The position numbers and the translations under genes were made by a program. Source: Rathayibacter caricis DSM 15933 (GTDB lineage Bacteria; Actinomycetota; Actinomycetes; Actinomycetales; Microbacteriaceae). From it: 64,000 nt of DNA. Positions 42,436 to 50,869 of the stretch are shown piece after piece; the stretch's first letter is position 1; each line of letters begins with the position of its first letter. The notes under the pieces are model-generated. The model had not been told where the DNA came from. It did not search any database and saw only the letters and a list, made by a program, of their open reading frames with translations. The stretch is from positions 186,001 to 250,000 of the forward strand of contig NZ_PZPL01000001.1 in assembly GCF_003044275.1 (NCBI RefSeq), read 5' to 3'.

Positions 42436-44291
42436 GAACTCCTCCTCTTGCCGCTCCCGGGCTTCCTGGCCCCGGGCTTCCTCGACCCGACCTTCTCGGG
42501 CGCGAGCTCCTCGATCGTGATCGCCGCGTTGACGAGCGCCAGGTGGCTGAGGCCCTGCGGGAGGTTGCCCCAGAAGGCCAGGTCGTCGGTCGCGACCATC
42601 TCGGACATGATGCCGACGTCGTTGGGCAGGGTGGCGACCAGCTCGTCCATCAGCGCGATCGCCTCGTCGTGCCGCCCGACGCAGGCGAGCGCCGACGCCA
42701 GCCAGAACGAGCAGGCGACGAACGGATGCTCCTCGCCCTCCATCCCGGAGTAGCGGAACATCAGCGCGCCGCGGCCGAGCTCGCCCACCAGGGCGTCGAT
42801 CGTCGAGATCATCCGCTCGCCGCGCTCGTACCCGCTCGGAGCGTGCAGCAGCACCGAGGCGTCGAGCTCCGAGGAGCCCGGGTACATCACGTACGAACCC
42901 AGATCGTCCGACCAGCAGCGCTCCTCGATCCACTCGCGCAGGCGGTCGCGCTCGAAGCGCCAGCGGTCGGGGCTGCCCGGGATCTGGCCGAGCTCGGCGA
43001 GGTGGACGGCGGCGTCGAGCGCCTGCCAGCAGCCCATCTTGGAGGACGTGTAGTGCTGCTCCTCCTCGAGCTCCCACATGCCCGCGTCGCGGTTGCGCCA
43101 GAGGTCGCAGGTGGTGTCGGCGACGCGCGAGAGCAGCCGCCCGGTCTGGATGTCGAGCACGTTGCCCGAGTCGACGTAGATGCGGCAGATGTCGAAGAGG
43201 TCGCCGAAGACGCCGAGCTGCAGCTGGTTCTGCGCGCCGTTGCCCGAGACGACCGGTCCGATGCCGGCCCAGCCGGGCACGTCGTACTCCGTCACTCCGG
43301 AGGGCAGGGACCCGTCGAGGCCGTAGAAGATGTGCAGGTCGGGGCCGTGCTCCTTGATCGTGCGCAGGAGCCACGACAGCGCCGCGTGCGTCTCCTCCCG
43401 CAGTCCGAAGCGGACGAGCGCGTGCGCCGTGTAGGCGGCGTCGCGCACCCAGGCGAAGCGGTAGTCCCAGTTCTTGCCGCCGTTCGGCGACTCGGGGAGC
43501 GAGGTCGTCGCCGCGGCCGCGATGGCACCGGTGGGCGAGTAGATCAGCAGCTTCAGCGCGAGGGCGCTGCGCTGCACGGCGTCGGCCCACGGGCCGTCGT
43601 AGGAGAACTCCTCCGACCAGGCGCGCCAACTGCGGATCGTCCGGTCGATGCCCCGGTCGACGTTGTGCGCGTCGGGGAAGTGCAGCGGCTCGTCATGGGT
43701 GGCCGAGACCACGAGGACGTGGCGGCTGGGCTTCTTCCCGCCCGAGACGGTGAAGGACCCGGTGAGCTCGTCGCCTGCTCCGGAGGGGGCGTCGTCGCCG
43801 TCCGGTCCGTGCTCCTGACCGGTGACGCCGATCGTGACGTCGCCCGCGCGGATCAGGGAGCGGCCGTCGGCGTTCTGGATCCACGGCGAGACCGTGCCGA
43901 GGCCGGTGCCGGGACGGACGGCCCAGCGCATCCGCACCTCGCCCGTCACGCCGTCGACCCGGCGGGCGAGCTCGGCCCACGGGAGGCGGCCCGCGATGCC
44001 GGTCACGAGGGCGTCGGTGACCGTGACCGAGCCCTTCTCGGTCGTGAAGGTGGTCTCGAGGACGTTCGTGTCCTGCAGGTAGCGGCGGGTGACCTCCGCG
44101 GGATCCTCGGGCCGCAGCTCGACGCAGCCGCCGGACTCCGGGTCGATCAGCGCGGCGAACGCGGGGGTCGAGCCGAGGTCGGGCACCGGCAGCCAGTCGA
44201 CGCTGCCGTCGCGCGCGATCAGGGCGACCGTCCTCCCGTCGCCGATCGCCGCGTAGTCGCGCAGGGGTCTGGTCGCTCGGGGTTCCGCCAT
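42432..44291 (-). CDS. Glycoside hydrolase family 15 (glucoamylase/trehalase-like)
   Basis: This 619-residue protein has an N-terminal beta-domain (IGDGRTVALIARDGSVDWLP) and an (alpha/alpha)6 barrel with NWDYRFAWVRDAAYTAHAL, a Glu-rich WELEEEQHYTSSKMGCW and FVACSFWLASAL. GH15 enzymes release glucose from alpha-glucans or trehalose by inversion. No secretion signal is seen, so it is cytoplasmic, and trehalose or storage glucan is a likely substrate. The last ~20 residues form a basic Lys/Arg/Ser/Pro tail (VGSRKPGARKPGSGKRRSS). It is coupled to the SMP-30 gene by ATGA. Confidence 0.92.
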   Translation of the reverse strand: MAEPRATRPLRDYAAIGDGRTVALIARDGSVDWLPVPDLGSTPAFAALIDPESGGCVELRPEDPAEVTRRYLQDTNVLETTFTTEKGSVTVTDALVTGIAGRLPWAELARRVDGVTGEVRMRWAVRPGTGLGTVSPWIQNADGRSLIRAGDVTIGVTGQEHGPDGDDAPSGAGDELTGSFTVSGGKKPSRHVLVVSATHDEPLHFPDAHNVDRGIDRTIRSWRAWSEEFSYDGPWADAVQRSALALKLLIYSPTGAIAAAATTSLPESPNGGKNWDYRFAWVRDAAYTAHALVRFGLREETHAALSWLLRTIKEHGPDLHIFYGLDGSLPSGVTEYDVPGWAGIGPVVSGNGAQNQLQLGVFGDLFDICRIYVDSGNVLDIQTGRLLSRVADTTCDLWRNRDAGMWELEEEQHYTSSKMGCWQALDAAVHLAELGQIPGSPDRWRFERDRLREWIEERCWSDDLGSYVMYPGSSELDASVLLHAPSGYERGERMISTIDALVGELGRGALMFRYSGMEGEEHPFVACSFWLASALACVGRHDEAIALMDELVATLPNDVGIMSEMVATDDLAFWGNLPQGLSHLALVNAAITIEELAPEKVGSRKPGARKPGSGKRRSS

Positions 44292-44368
44292 GCCCTCACG
44301 CTAGGCGGCACGCCTGCGGCGGACCTGGGCTTGCGGGGGCGGGCGGATGCGGATACCGGCGCCTCGGA

Positions 44369-45313
44369 TCAGGCCGTCGCCACCCCGCCGAACTCCTCCA
44401 TGCGGGCGGTGAACTCGTCGCGGTCGCCCTCCTCGAGGAGGCTGTTCGCGTAGCCGGCCAGGAACGCCCCCTGCGTCGGCGGCACGAGGCCGACGTCGTC
44501 CAGCATCCGCTCCACGGCGCCGGAGGGGTCGGAGTCGAGGTCGACGAGGCCGAGTTCGACGGCCGGCACGGCCTGATCGCTCGAGTACGCGGTGACGACC
44601 CAGAACGTCGCCCTCGCCTCCTCGGCGCCGAGACCGTCGTCGATTCCGTAGCCCAGCTGGGCCCACTCCGACGGCGAGTCGGCGATGTCGACGGTGTCGA
44701 AGCCGAGCGGCGCGAGCGTCGCGGTGAAGCGGTCGACGACGGCCTGCTTGTCGGCGTCCGTCGAGAGGTCGGCGGCGGCGTAGCCGGTGGCCGAGATGTA
44801 GTCGTAGAGGAGGGACGGGCCGCCGTAGAGGTTCTCGGACCGCTCGTAGTACTCGTCGTCGGCCGAGTCCCACTCGCCGATCAGGGCGGCCTCGACCGCG
44901 GCGACGGCCTCCTCCGAGAGGGCGAGCGCCTCCTCGGCGGAGGGCTGGTCGAGCACGTCGGCGGCGTCGCCGTCCTCGTAGCCGGGGTAGCCGTAGAGGG
45001 GGTCGGACGCGTCGCCCGGGTCCTCGCCGAGAGGGTCCTCTCCGAAGGGGTCCTCGAACGGGTCCTCGCCGAACGGGCCCTCGGCGCCGCCCGGGGCGGG
45101 AGCGCTCGTGGTCGCCGACCCCGCGGTGTCGAGCGCCGCACCGATGCCGAGCGCGAGCAGCGTTCCGAGCACACCGGTGTAGACCAGGCCGACCACCGCG
45201 CTGACCGCCAGCGCGGTCCAGGCGCCGGCGCCCAGCGGCGGGCGCTGGGGCGGTGCGGCGGGAGGGAACGGCGGCGGGTCCGTCGGGACCGGGCTCGTCG
45301 GGACCTGGCTCAT
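44369..45313 (-). CDS. Pro-rich single-pass membrane protein with acidic repeats, function unknown
   Basis: The ATG at 45313 gives 314 residues. A Pro-rich cytoplasmic start (PTDPPPFPPAAPPQRPP) is followed by one helix (~32-62). A low-complexity acidic linker at ~81-101 repeats the unit GEDP, then comes an extracellular globular part with no motif I recognise. The overall plan (Pro-rich tail, single helix, acidic linker, ~200-residue sensor-like domain) is typical of actinobacterial DUF4190/LpqN-like proteins, but I cannot assign a family. It lies 77 bases upstream of the GH15 gene on the same strand. Confidence 0.72.
   Translation of the reverse strand: MSQVPTSPVPTDPPPFPPAAPPQRPPLGAGAWTALAVSAVVGLVYTGVLGTLLALGIGAALDTAGSATTSAPAPGGAEGPFGEDPFEDPFGEDPLGEDPGDASDPLYGYPGYEDGDAADVLDQPSAEEALALSEEAVAAVEAALIGEWDSADDEYYERSENLYGGPSLLYDYISATGYAAADLSTDADKQAVVDRFTATLAPLGFDTVDIADSPSEWAQLGYGIDDGLGAEEARATFWVVTAYSSDQAVPAVELGLVDLDSDPSGAVERMLDDVGLVPPTQGAFLAGYANSLLEEGDRDEFTARMEEFGGVATA
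45011..45073 (-). repeat. In-frame tandem repeat encoding an acidic linker
   Basis: About four degenerate 12- to 15-base units on the minus strand encode GEDPF-EDPF-GEDPL-GEDPG in the membrane protein at 44369-45313. Copy-number change by slippage would keep the frame. Confidence 0.7.
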
Positions 45314-45362
45314 CGGGTTCCTCCGGGTGTCGAGCGGCAGACCCCGCCAGTTTTGCACGCCC

Positions 45363-45381
45363 TGAAGATCGCACGGGAGCC
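45363..45381 (-). repeat. Single copy of the 19-bp repeat unit seen at 20.2 kb
   Basis: TGAAGATCGCACGGGAGCC matches the inverse unit of the 20205-20380 repeats at 16 of 19 positions, counted by eye. It lies in the 114-base gap between the acidic-repeat protein gene and menC, which are divergent. Confidence 0.5.
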
Positions 45382-45427
45382 GCGCGGTCCGGGCGTCCGC
45401 GCGGCCGGCCCGGAGGATGATGGCGGC

Positions 45428-46426
45428 ATGGACGACGTCGTGCCCCCCTCCGCTCACCCCTCCCTCGACGAGGTCGACGCGGGCCTGCGCGTCGTCGCGC
45501 TGCCCCTGCTGACTCGGTTCCGCGGAGTCGACCACCGCGAGATCGCGCTGGTGCGCGGTCCGGAGGGTTGGACGGAGTTCTCGCCGTTCCTCGAGTACGG
45601 ACCGGAGGAGTCGGCCGCCTGGCTCCGCGCCGCGCTCGACTACGGCTGGAACCCGCTGCCGACGCCGCTGCGCGACCGCATCCCGGTGAACGCGACCGTG
45701 CCCGCCGTCCGCGTGGACGAGGTCGCGGCGATCCTCGCGAGCTACCACGGCTGCCGGACGGCCAAGGTGAAGGTGGCCGAGCGCGGGCAGACGCTCGCCG
45801 ACGACGTCGCGCGCGTCGCCGAGGTGCGCCGGGTCCTCGGGCCGGAGGGGCGGATCCGCGTGGACGCGAACGGCGGCTGGAACGTGGACGAGGCCGAGCA
45901 CGCGGTGCACGCACTCGCCGAGTACGACCTCGAGTACGTCGAGCAGCCGTGCGCGAGCGTCGACGAGCTCGCGCAGCTGCGGAAGCGGGTGAAGTACATG
46001 GGCATCCCGATCGCGGCCGACGAGAGCGTGCGCAAGGCCGCCGATCCGCTCGCCGTCGCCCGGGCGGGAGCCGCGGACCTGCTCGTGGTGAAGGCGCAGC
46101 CGCTCGGCGGCGTGCACCGGGCCCTGGCGATCACGGCCGAGGCGGGGCTGCCGGCCGTCGTCTCGAGCGCCCTCGACAGCTCCGTCGGCCTCGCGATGGG
46201 TGCCGCCCTAGCCGCCGCGCTGCCCGAGCTGCCCTACGACTGCGGACTCGGCACCGCCTCCCTCCTCGCCGCCGACGTCACCGAGCGGCCGCTGCGACCG
46301 GTCGACGGGTCGATCCCGGTCGAGCGGGTCGAGGTGTCGGAAGCCCTTCTCGAGCGCCGTGCCGTCGCTCCCGAGCGCCTCGCCTGGTGGCGCGACCGCC
46401 TCCGCTCGGCGCACGCCCTGCTCTGA
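45428..46426 (+). CDS. menC: o-Succinylbenzoate synthase
   Basis: The ATG at 45428 starts a 332-residue enolase-superfamily enzyme with TAKVKVAERG (Lys), RVDANGGW (Asp), EYVEQPCASVDELAQLR (Glu), AADESV (Asp) and LVVKAQPLGG (Lys). This is the MenC metal-binding and acid/base set for dehydrating SHCHC to o-succinylbenzoate. It is separated from menB by a five-gene block. The TfoX-like gene follows 39 bases later. Confidence 0.93.
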   Translation: MDDVVPPSAHPSLDEVDAGLRVVALPLLTRFRGVDHREIALVRGPEGWTEFSPFLEYGPEESAAWLRAALDYGWNPLPTPLRDRIPVNATVPAVRVDEVAAILASYHGCRTAKVKVAERGQTLADDVARVAEVRRVLGPEGRIRVDANGGWNVDEAEHAVHALAEYDLEYVEQPCASVDELAQLRKRVKYMGIPIAADESVRKAADPLAVARAGAADLLVVKAQPLGGVHRALAITAEAGLPAVVSSALDSSVGLAMGAALAAALPELPYDCGLGTASLLAADVTERPLRPVDGSIPVERVEVSEALLERRAVAPERLAWWRDRLRSAHALL

Positions 46427-46465
46427 GGCCTGGGCTCGGCGGCCGTGCAGCGCTACCCTCACCGC

Positions 46466-46828
46466 ATGGCCGGGGACAGCGGGATCGAGCGCCGGCGGGC
46501 GCTCCTCGAGGACCTGATCGAGGCGAGCGGGATCGACGGCATCGACATCGCGACCATGTTCGGCGCCCCCGCGATCCGCCTCCAGGGCACGATCGTGTGC
46601 TTCCTCGGCCACGACGAGCACCTGATCGTCAAGCTGACCCGGCAGGAGATGCTCGACCTGGTCGAGACGGGCGCGGCCGAGCCGGTCGTGATGGGGCGGC
46701 GGACGCTGAAGGAGTGGGTCTCCGTCCCTCCGCTCGCCGAGGATCCCGCCTCGCTCCGACGCTGGTCCGGGCACGTCGTCCGCGCGCTGGCCCTCGCTCG
46801 CGAGCGGATCGCGGCGCCCCCGGTGTGA
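46466..46828 (+). CDS. TfoX/YjbR-like small protein
   Basis: From the ATG at 46466 the 120-residue protein has the TfoX N-terminal-like pattern IATMFGAPAIRLQGTIVCFL, EHLIVKL, MGRRTLKEWVSVP and a C-terminal Trp-rich helix. This fold occurs in stand-alone proteins of unknown role as well as in TfoX. There is no evidence here for competence control. It may be co-transcribed with menC. Confidence 0.72.
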   Translation: MAGDSGIERRRALLEDLIEASGIDGIDIATMFGAPAIRLQGTIVCFLGHDEHLIVKLTRQEMLDLVETGAAEPVVMGRRTLKEWVSVPPLAEDPASLRRWSGHVVRALALARERIAAPPV

Positions 46829-46913
46829 ACCGAGTGGTGCACTGCGGCATGATGGACCCCGCCCGGTCGCCGATGCCCGCGGCGCACCCCTCCCCCTCGA
46901 GCATCGGAGTCCC

Positions 46914-47870
46914 GTGACCGCACCGACCGTTCCCGTCTTCCTCGACTGCGACACCGGCATCGACGACTCCCTCGCCCTCGCCTACCTGCTCCGCTCTCCG
47001 CGCGCCGACCTCGTCGGCATCAGCACCGTCAGCGGCAACACGGATGCGCGCCAGGCCGCCGTGAACACGCTCGGACTGCTCGCCCTCGCCGGCCGCATCG
47101 GCGTCCCGGTCGCGGTCGGCGCCCACGACTTCCTCGAGGAGCCCTACGCCGGCGGCGCCCCGCACGTGCACGGGGACAACGGCATCGGAGGCGTCGAGCT
47201 CCCCGACGGCGGCAGCCCGGTCGACGAGGACCCGGCCGACCTCCTCCTCCGCCTCGCCCGGGAGCACGAGGGCGAACTGCGGCTGATCGCCGTCGGACCC
47301 CTCACCAACATCGCCCTCGCGCTGCGCAAGCACCCGGAGCTGCCGGGGCTGCTGCACTCCGTCACCGTCATGGGCGGAGCCGCACTCGTGCCCGGCAACA
47401 TCAGCGCCGTCGCCGAGGCGAACATCTGGCACGACCCGGCCGCCGCGGCCGAGGTGGTCGCCGCCGACTGGGACCTCACCCTCGTACCGCTCGACGTCAC
47501 GATGAAGCACCTGATGAGCCAGGAGCACCGCGCGATCCTGCTCGATTCCGGCGACCCGCTCGCCGAGGCGATCGGCGAGGCCCTCGACTACTACTTCGAC
47601 TTCTACGTGGGCCACTTCGGCGAGCGCACCGCCGCGATGCACGACCCGATGGCCGCCGCCATCGCCCTCGACGCGATCGGCATCGCCTCCGCCCCGACCG
47701 TCCCGGTCGAGGTCGACGCCACCTGGGGCCCGGGTCGCGGGCAGACCCTCCCGGACCTCCGCGGCATCTACCGCGACGTGCACCCCGAGGGCTCCCGCAC
47801 CCGCTTCGTGCTCGCCCTCGACGAGCCGTTCGCTCCGCACCTGATCGACGTCATCGTCTCGAACGCCTGA
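46914..47870 (+). CDS. Inosine/uridine-preferring nucleoside hydrolase
   Basis: The GTG at 46914 starts a 318-residue protein with the calcium-binding DCDTGIDDSLAL, GNTDARQAAVNTL, GPLTNIALAL, VMGGAALVPGNISAVAEANI and MHDPMAAA. These enzymes split nucleosides into base and ribose for salvage. It ends before a very strong terminator shared with the convergent ccsB operon. Confidence 0.93.
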   Translation: MTAPTVPVFLDCDTGIDDSLALAYLLRSPRADLVGISTVSGNTDARQAAVNTLGLLALAGRIGVPVAVGAHDFLEEPYAGGAPHVHGDNGIGGVELPDGGSPVDEDPADLLLRLAREHEGELRLIAVGPLTNIALALRKHPELPGLLHSVTVMGGAALVPGNISAVAEANIWHDPAAAAEVVAADWDLTLVPLDVTMKHLMSQEHRAILLDSGDPLAEAIGEALDYYFDFYVGHFGERTAAMHDPMAAAIALDAIGIASAPTVPVEVDATWGPGRGQTLPDLRGIYRDVHPEGSRTRFVLALDEPFAPHLIDVIVSNA

Positions 47871-47882
47871 CGCCCGCACAGA

Positions 47883-47938
47883 GAAGGCCGAGAGCCCCGG
47901 GCAGCCGCACTTCGGCGGATCCGGGGCTCTCGGCCTTC
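47883..47938. terminator. Strong bidirectional terminator with nested hairpin
   Basis: An 18-bp perfect stem (47883-47900 with 47921-47938; GAAGGCCGAGAGCCCCGG and its complement) has a loop that itself can pair as GCCG-CACTT-CGGC. It lies 12 bases after the nucleoside hydrolase stop and about 120 bases beyond the ccsB stop. Confidence 0.85.
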
Positions 47939-48059
47939 GTTCTGCGGCCCGCCCGTCGGCGGGTGCCGGTGGGGTCGATCGCAAGGCGGAGGAGGGGCGC
48001 GGAGCGGCGCTACGAGCCCCGACGACAACGCCGCGAGCGGCCCCGCCGGCGCCCGCCGA

Positions 48060-49112
48060 CTACATGCCGGTGTCGAGGCCGGAGTAGGCGTGGAGCCCCT
48101 TGAAGAACACGTTCACCACGCCGAAGTTGAACATCACGGCCGCGAAGCCGATGATGGCGAGCCACGCCGACGGGGTGCCCCGCCAGCCGCGGGTCGCGCG
48201 GGCGTGGATGTAGCCGGCGTAGATGGTCCAGATGATGAACGTCCAGACCTCCTTGGTGTCCCAGCCCCAGTAGCGGCCCCACGCCTTCTCGGCCCAGACG
48301 GCGCCGGCGATCAGGGTGAAGGTCCAGAGGATGAAGCCGATGATCGTGACGCGGTAGGCGAGGTTCTCGAGCGTGAGCGCGCTGGGCAGCGTCTTCAGGA
48401 ACCGCAGGACGGAGCGCGGGTTCTCCTCCGCCCCCTCGCGGCGGGCCTGCAGCAGCTGGGTGACCGACAGGGCGAAGCCGAGCGCGAAGAACGCGGTGCC
48501 GAGGATCGCCACGAGCACGTGGATGACGAGCCAGTACGACTGCAGGGCCGGCGGGAGCGGCACGACGGCCACGTAGTAGTTGACCGTCGCGATGCCCAGC
48601 AGCACCAGCACGAGACCGGTGATGAACGCTCCGAGGAAGCGGAGATCCCAGCGCAGCTGCACCACGAGGAACACGCCGATGATGATGAGCGTGCCCGTGA
48701 GCGAGAACTCGTACATGTTGGCCCACGGCACCCGACCGGCGGCCACTCCGCGCAGGACCGCGGCGGCGGCGTGCAGCACGAAGGCCAGGAGCGTGAGCGA
48801 GAACCCGATGCGCATCGTCTTCGAGCGGGCGGGGGCGTTGTAGACCTCGTCCTCGACGCGGCTGCCGAGCCCCGAGAGCGTCGCGGTGGGGCGACCCGTG
48901 CCGGCGGCGACGGTGGCCTTGCCGCTGGCCGCCTTGTCGGCGGCGGCGACGGACGCGACCCGCTCGGCCTCCTGCACGACTCCGAGCGCCTCACCGTCGG
49001 CCAGCGAGGACCGGCGCGCCAGGTCGATCGCGAAGAAGATGAAGGCGAGGGCGTAGATGCCCATCGCGGAGGACAGGGTCAGCACCGAGTACTGGGAGAG
49101 GGTCTCGATCAC
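48060..49112 (-). CDS. ccsB: Cytochrome c biogenesis protein CcsB (ResC)
   Basis: From the GTG at 49112 the 350-residue polytopic protein has the haem-handling WWD-type motif WGRYWGWDTKEVWTFIIW and conserved His residues in helices (LHAAAAVLRG, YWLVIHVLVAILG). A soluble Ala-rich insert lies between helix 1 and the rest. With ResB it forms the system II haem delivery and ligation complex that attaches haem to secreted apocytochromes c. It is the last gene of the operon. Confidence 0.93.
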   Translation of the reverse strand: MIETLSQYSVLTLSSAMGIYALAFIFFAIDLARRSSLADGEALGVVQEAERVASVAAADKAASGKATVAAGTGRPTATLSGLGSRVEDEVYNAPARSKTMRIGFSLTLLAFVLHAAAAVLRGVAAGRVPWANMYEFSLTGTLIIIGVFLVVQLRWDLRFLGAFITGLVLVLLGIATVNYYVAVVPLPPALQSYWLVIHVLVAILGTAFFALGFALSVTQLLQARREGAEENPRSVLRFLKTLPSALTLENLAYRVTIIGFILWTFTLIAGAVWAEKAWGRYWGWDTKEVWTFIIWTIYAGYIHARATRGWRGTPSAWLAIIGFAAVMFNFGVVNVFFKGLHAYSGLDTGM

Positions 49113-49183
49113 CGGACAAGGATAGGCGACGCTGCTCGGAACCACCCCTGCACGGATGCACAGGTTCGGCGGATCCGCGGGGT

Positions 49184-50869
49184 TCAGTCCAGCGGTGCGT
49201 GCCGGTCGGCGACAGTGCGGACCGCGCGCACGAGCTGCGGATCCTCACCGCGCGCGAGCCCCGCGTACTCGAGGCGCAGCGAGCCGTCCTCGGCGGGCGT
49301 CGCCTTGATCCAGACCCGTCGTCGGGGCACGAACAGGGAGGTCAGCAGCCCGGCGAGCACGAGGATCGCGAACAGGAGGACCCAGCCCTGGGTAGCGTCG
49401 TGGTGGATGTCGAACGAGGCGAACCGGCGCACGCTGTCGGTGCCGACGACCTCCGGGTCCGCTCCGACGTTGTCGAAGGTCACGGAGCCCAGGCCGTTGG
49501 GCAGCTGAGCGGTCTCGCCCGGCTTGAGCGTCAGCGGGGCGACACCGGTGTCACCGCCGGTGAGGCGGGTGAGCGAGTCGGTGTTCAGCACGTAGACCGA
49601 GGTGGGCACCCCGGCGTCCAGGCCCAGGTCGCCCGAGAAGACGTTGAGCGAGAGCACGGGGTACTGCAGGTCCGGGAAGATCGACGTCGAGGCGCCGGTC
49701 TGGAGCTCGTCCTGCGTGGGGTAGAAGAAGCCGGTCATGCCGATCTGCTCGGCGAGGCCGTCCGGGACCTTGACGACGCCGACCGACGTCAGGTTCGCGT
49801 CCTGCGGCAGGAACGGCACCGAGTCGGTGAAGATCGCGGTGCCGGAGGGGTCGCGCACCGTGATCGTCGGCGCGTAGCCGTTGCCGAGCAGGTAGACGTT
49901 GGTGCCGCCGACCGCGAGCGGCTCGTTGACCTTCACGGTCCGCTCCTCGGTGCCGCCGCCGCGCTGCGTCGTCGTGACGTTCGCGGTGAAGTCGATCGGC
50001 TGACCGAACGCCTCGCCCCGCTCGGTCACGTACTCCACGTCGAGGCCGTCGAGCGTCAGCTGGTACGGGTCGAGCTGCGAGCTGTCGAAGAAGCGCCCCG
50101 GGTTGAACGAGTCGTAGGCCGCCAGGTTGTTCGCGAAGCCCTGACCGCCCTCGACGAGCACGCGCTGCCCGCTGTAGCCGAACCCGCCGCCGATTCCGAC
50201 GGCGACGAGGATCCCGACGAGCGCGGAGTGGAACACCAGGTTCCCGGTCTCGCGGAGGTAGCCGCGCTCGGCCGACACGCTGCTCCAGCGCCCGCGCGGG
50301 TCGTCGTAGCGCTCGACGCGGTAGCCCGCGCGGCGCAGCACGGCGTGCCCGGAGGCGATCGCCTCCTCCGTCGTCGCCCCCTCGACGTCGCGCACCGTGT
50401 AGCCCGCGAGGCGCTGCAGGCGCACCGGGGTCTTCGGCGGACGCGACCGCATCGCCTCGAAGTGGTGCTTCGTGCGCGGGATGATGCAGCCGATGAGCGA
50501 GACGAACAGCAGCAGGTAGATGCTCGAGAACCAGGCCGACGTGTAGGTGTCGAAGGCCTGCACGCTGTCGAGCAGCGGCGCCAGGTCGGGGTTGTCGATG
50601 AAGTACTGGGTGACGCCGTTGGGGTCGGACGAGCGCTGCGGCACGAGCGAGCCGGGCACCGCCGCGATCGCCAGCAGCAGGAGGAGGAACAGCGCGGTGC
50701 GCATGCTCGTCAGCTGGCGCCACATCCAGCGCAGCCAGCCGACGACGCCGAGCTTGGGCTGCGTGATCGTGTCGGCGTCGGAGTCGAAGTGGTCGGACGG
50801 GCGGAAGTTCGCGTCGGCGCGCTTCTGCGCGTCGACGTCGCTGCGATCAGATCGCGGGCTGGAAGCCAT
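49184..50869 (-). CDS. resB: Cytochrome c biogenesis protein ResB
   Basis: The 561-residue protein has three N-terminal helices (LTSMRTALFLLLLLAIAAVPGSLVPQ, WFSSIYLLLFVSLIGCIIPR, LVFHSALVGILVAVGIGGGF), a large extracytoplasmic domain and a C-terminal helix ending FVPRRRVW, the standard ResB layout. The His in NLVFHS fits haem handling. Its start overlaps the end of ccdA by 23 bases, and ccsB follows after 71 bases. Confidence 0.94.
   Translation of the reverse strand: MASSPRSDRSDVDAQKRADANFRPSDHFDSDADTITQPKLGVVGWLRWMWRQLTSMRTALFLLLLLAIAAVPGSLVPQRSSDPNGVTQYFIDNPDLAPLLDSVQAFDTYTSAWFSSIYLLLFVSLIGCIIPRTKHHFEAMRSRPPKTPVRLQRLAGYTVRDVEGATTEEAIASGHAVLRRAGYRVERYDDPRGRWSSVSAERGYLRETGNLVFHSALVGILVAVGIGGGFGYSGQRVLVEGGQGFANNLAAYDSFNPGRFFDSSQLDPYQLTLDGLDVEYVTERGEAFGQPIDFTANVTTTQRGGGTEERTVKVNEPLAVGGTNVYLLGNGYAPTITVRDPSGTAIFTDSVPFLPQDANLTSVGVVKVPDGLAEQIGMTGFFYPTQDELQTGASTSIFPDLQYPVLSLNVFSGDLGLDAGVPTSVYVLNTDSLTRLTGGDTGVAPLTLKPGETAQLPNGLGSVTFDNVGADPEVVGTDSVRRFASFDIHHDATQGWVLLFAILVLAGLLTSLFVPRRRVWIKATPAEDGSLRLEYAGLARGEDPQLVRAVRTVADRHAPLD

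Noticed and set aside
46466..46828. Competence regulator TfoX.
   Set aside because: Only the N-terminal-like fold is present and there are no competence genes nearby. It is kept as a small protein of unknown role.
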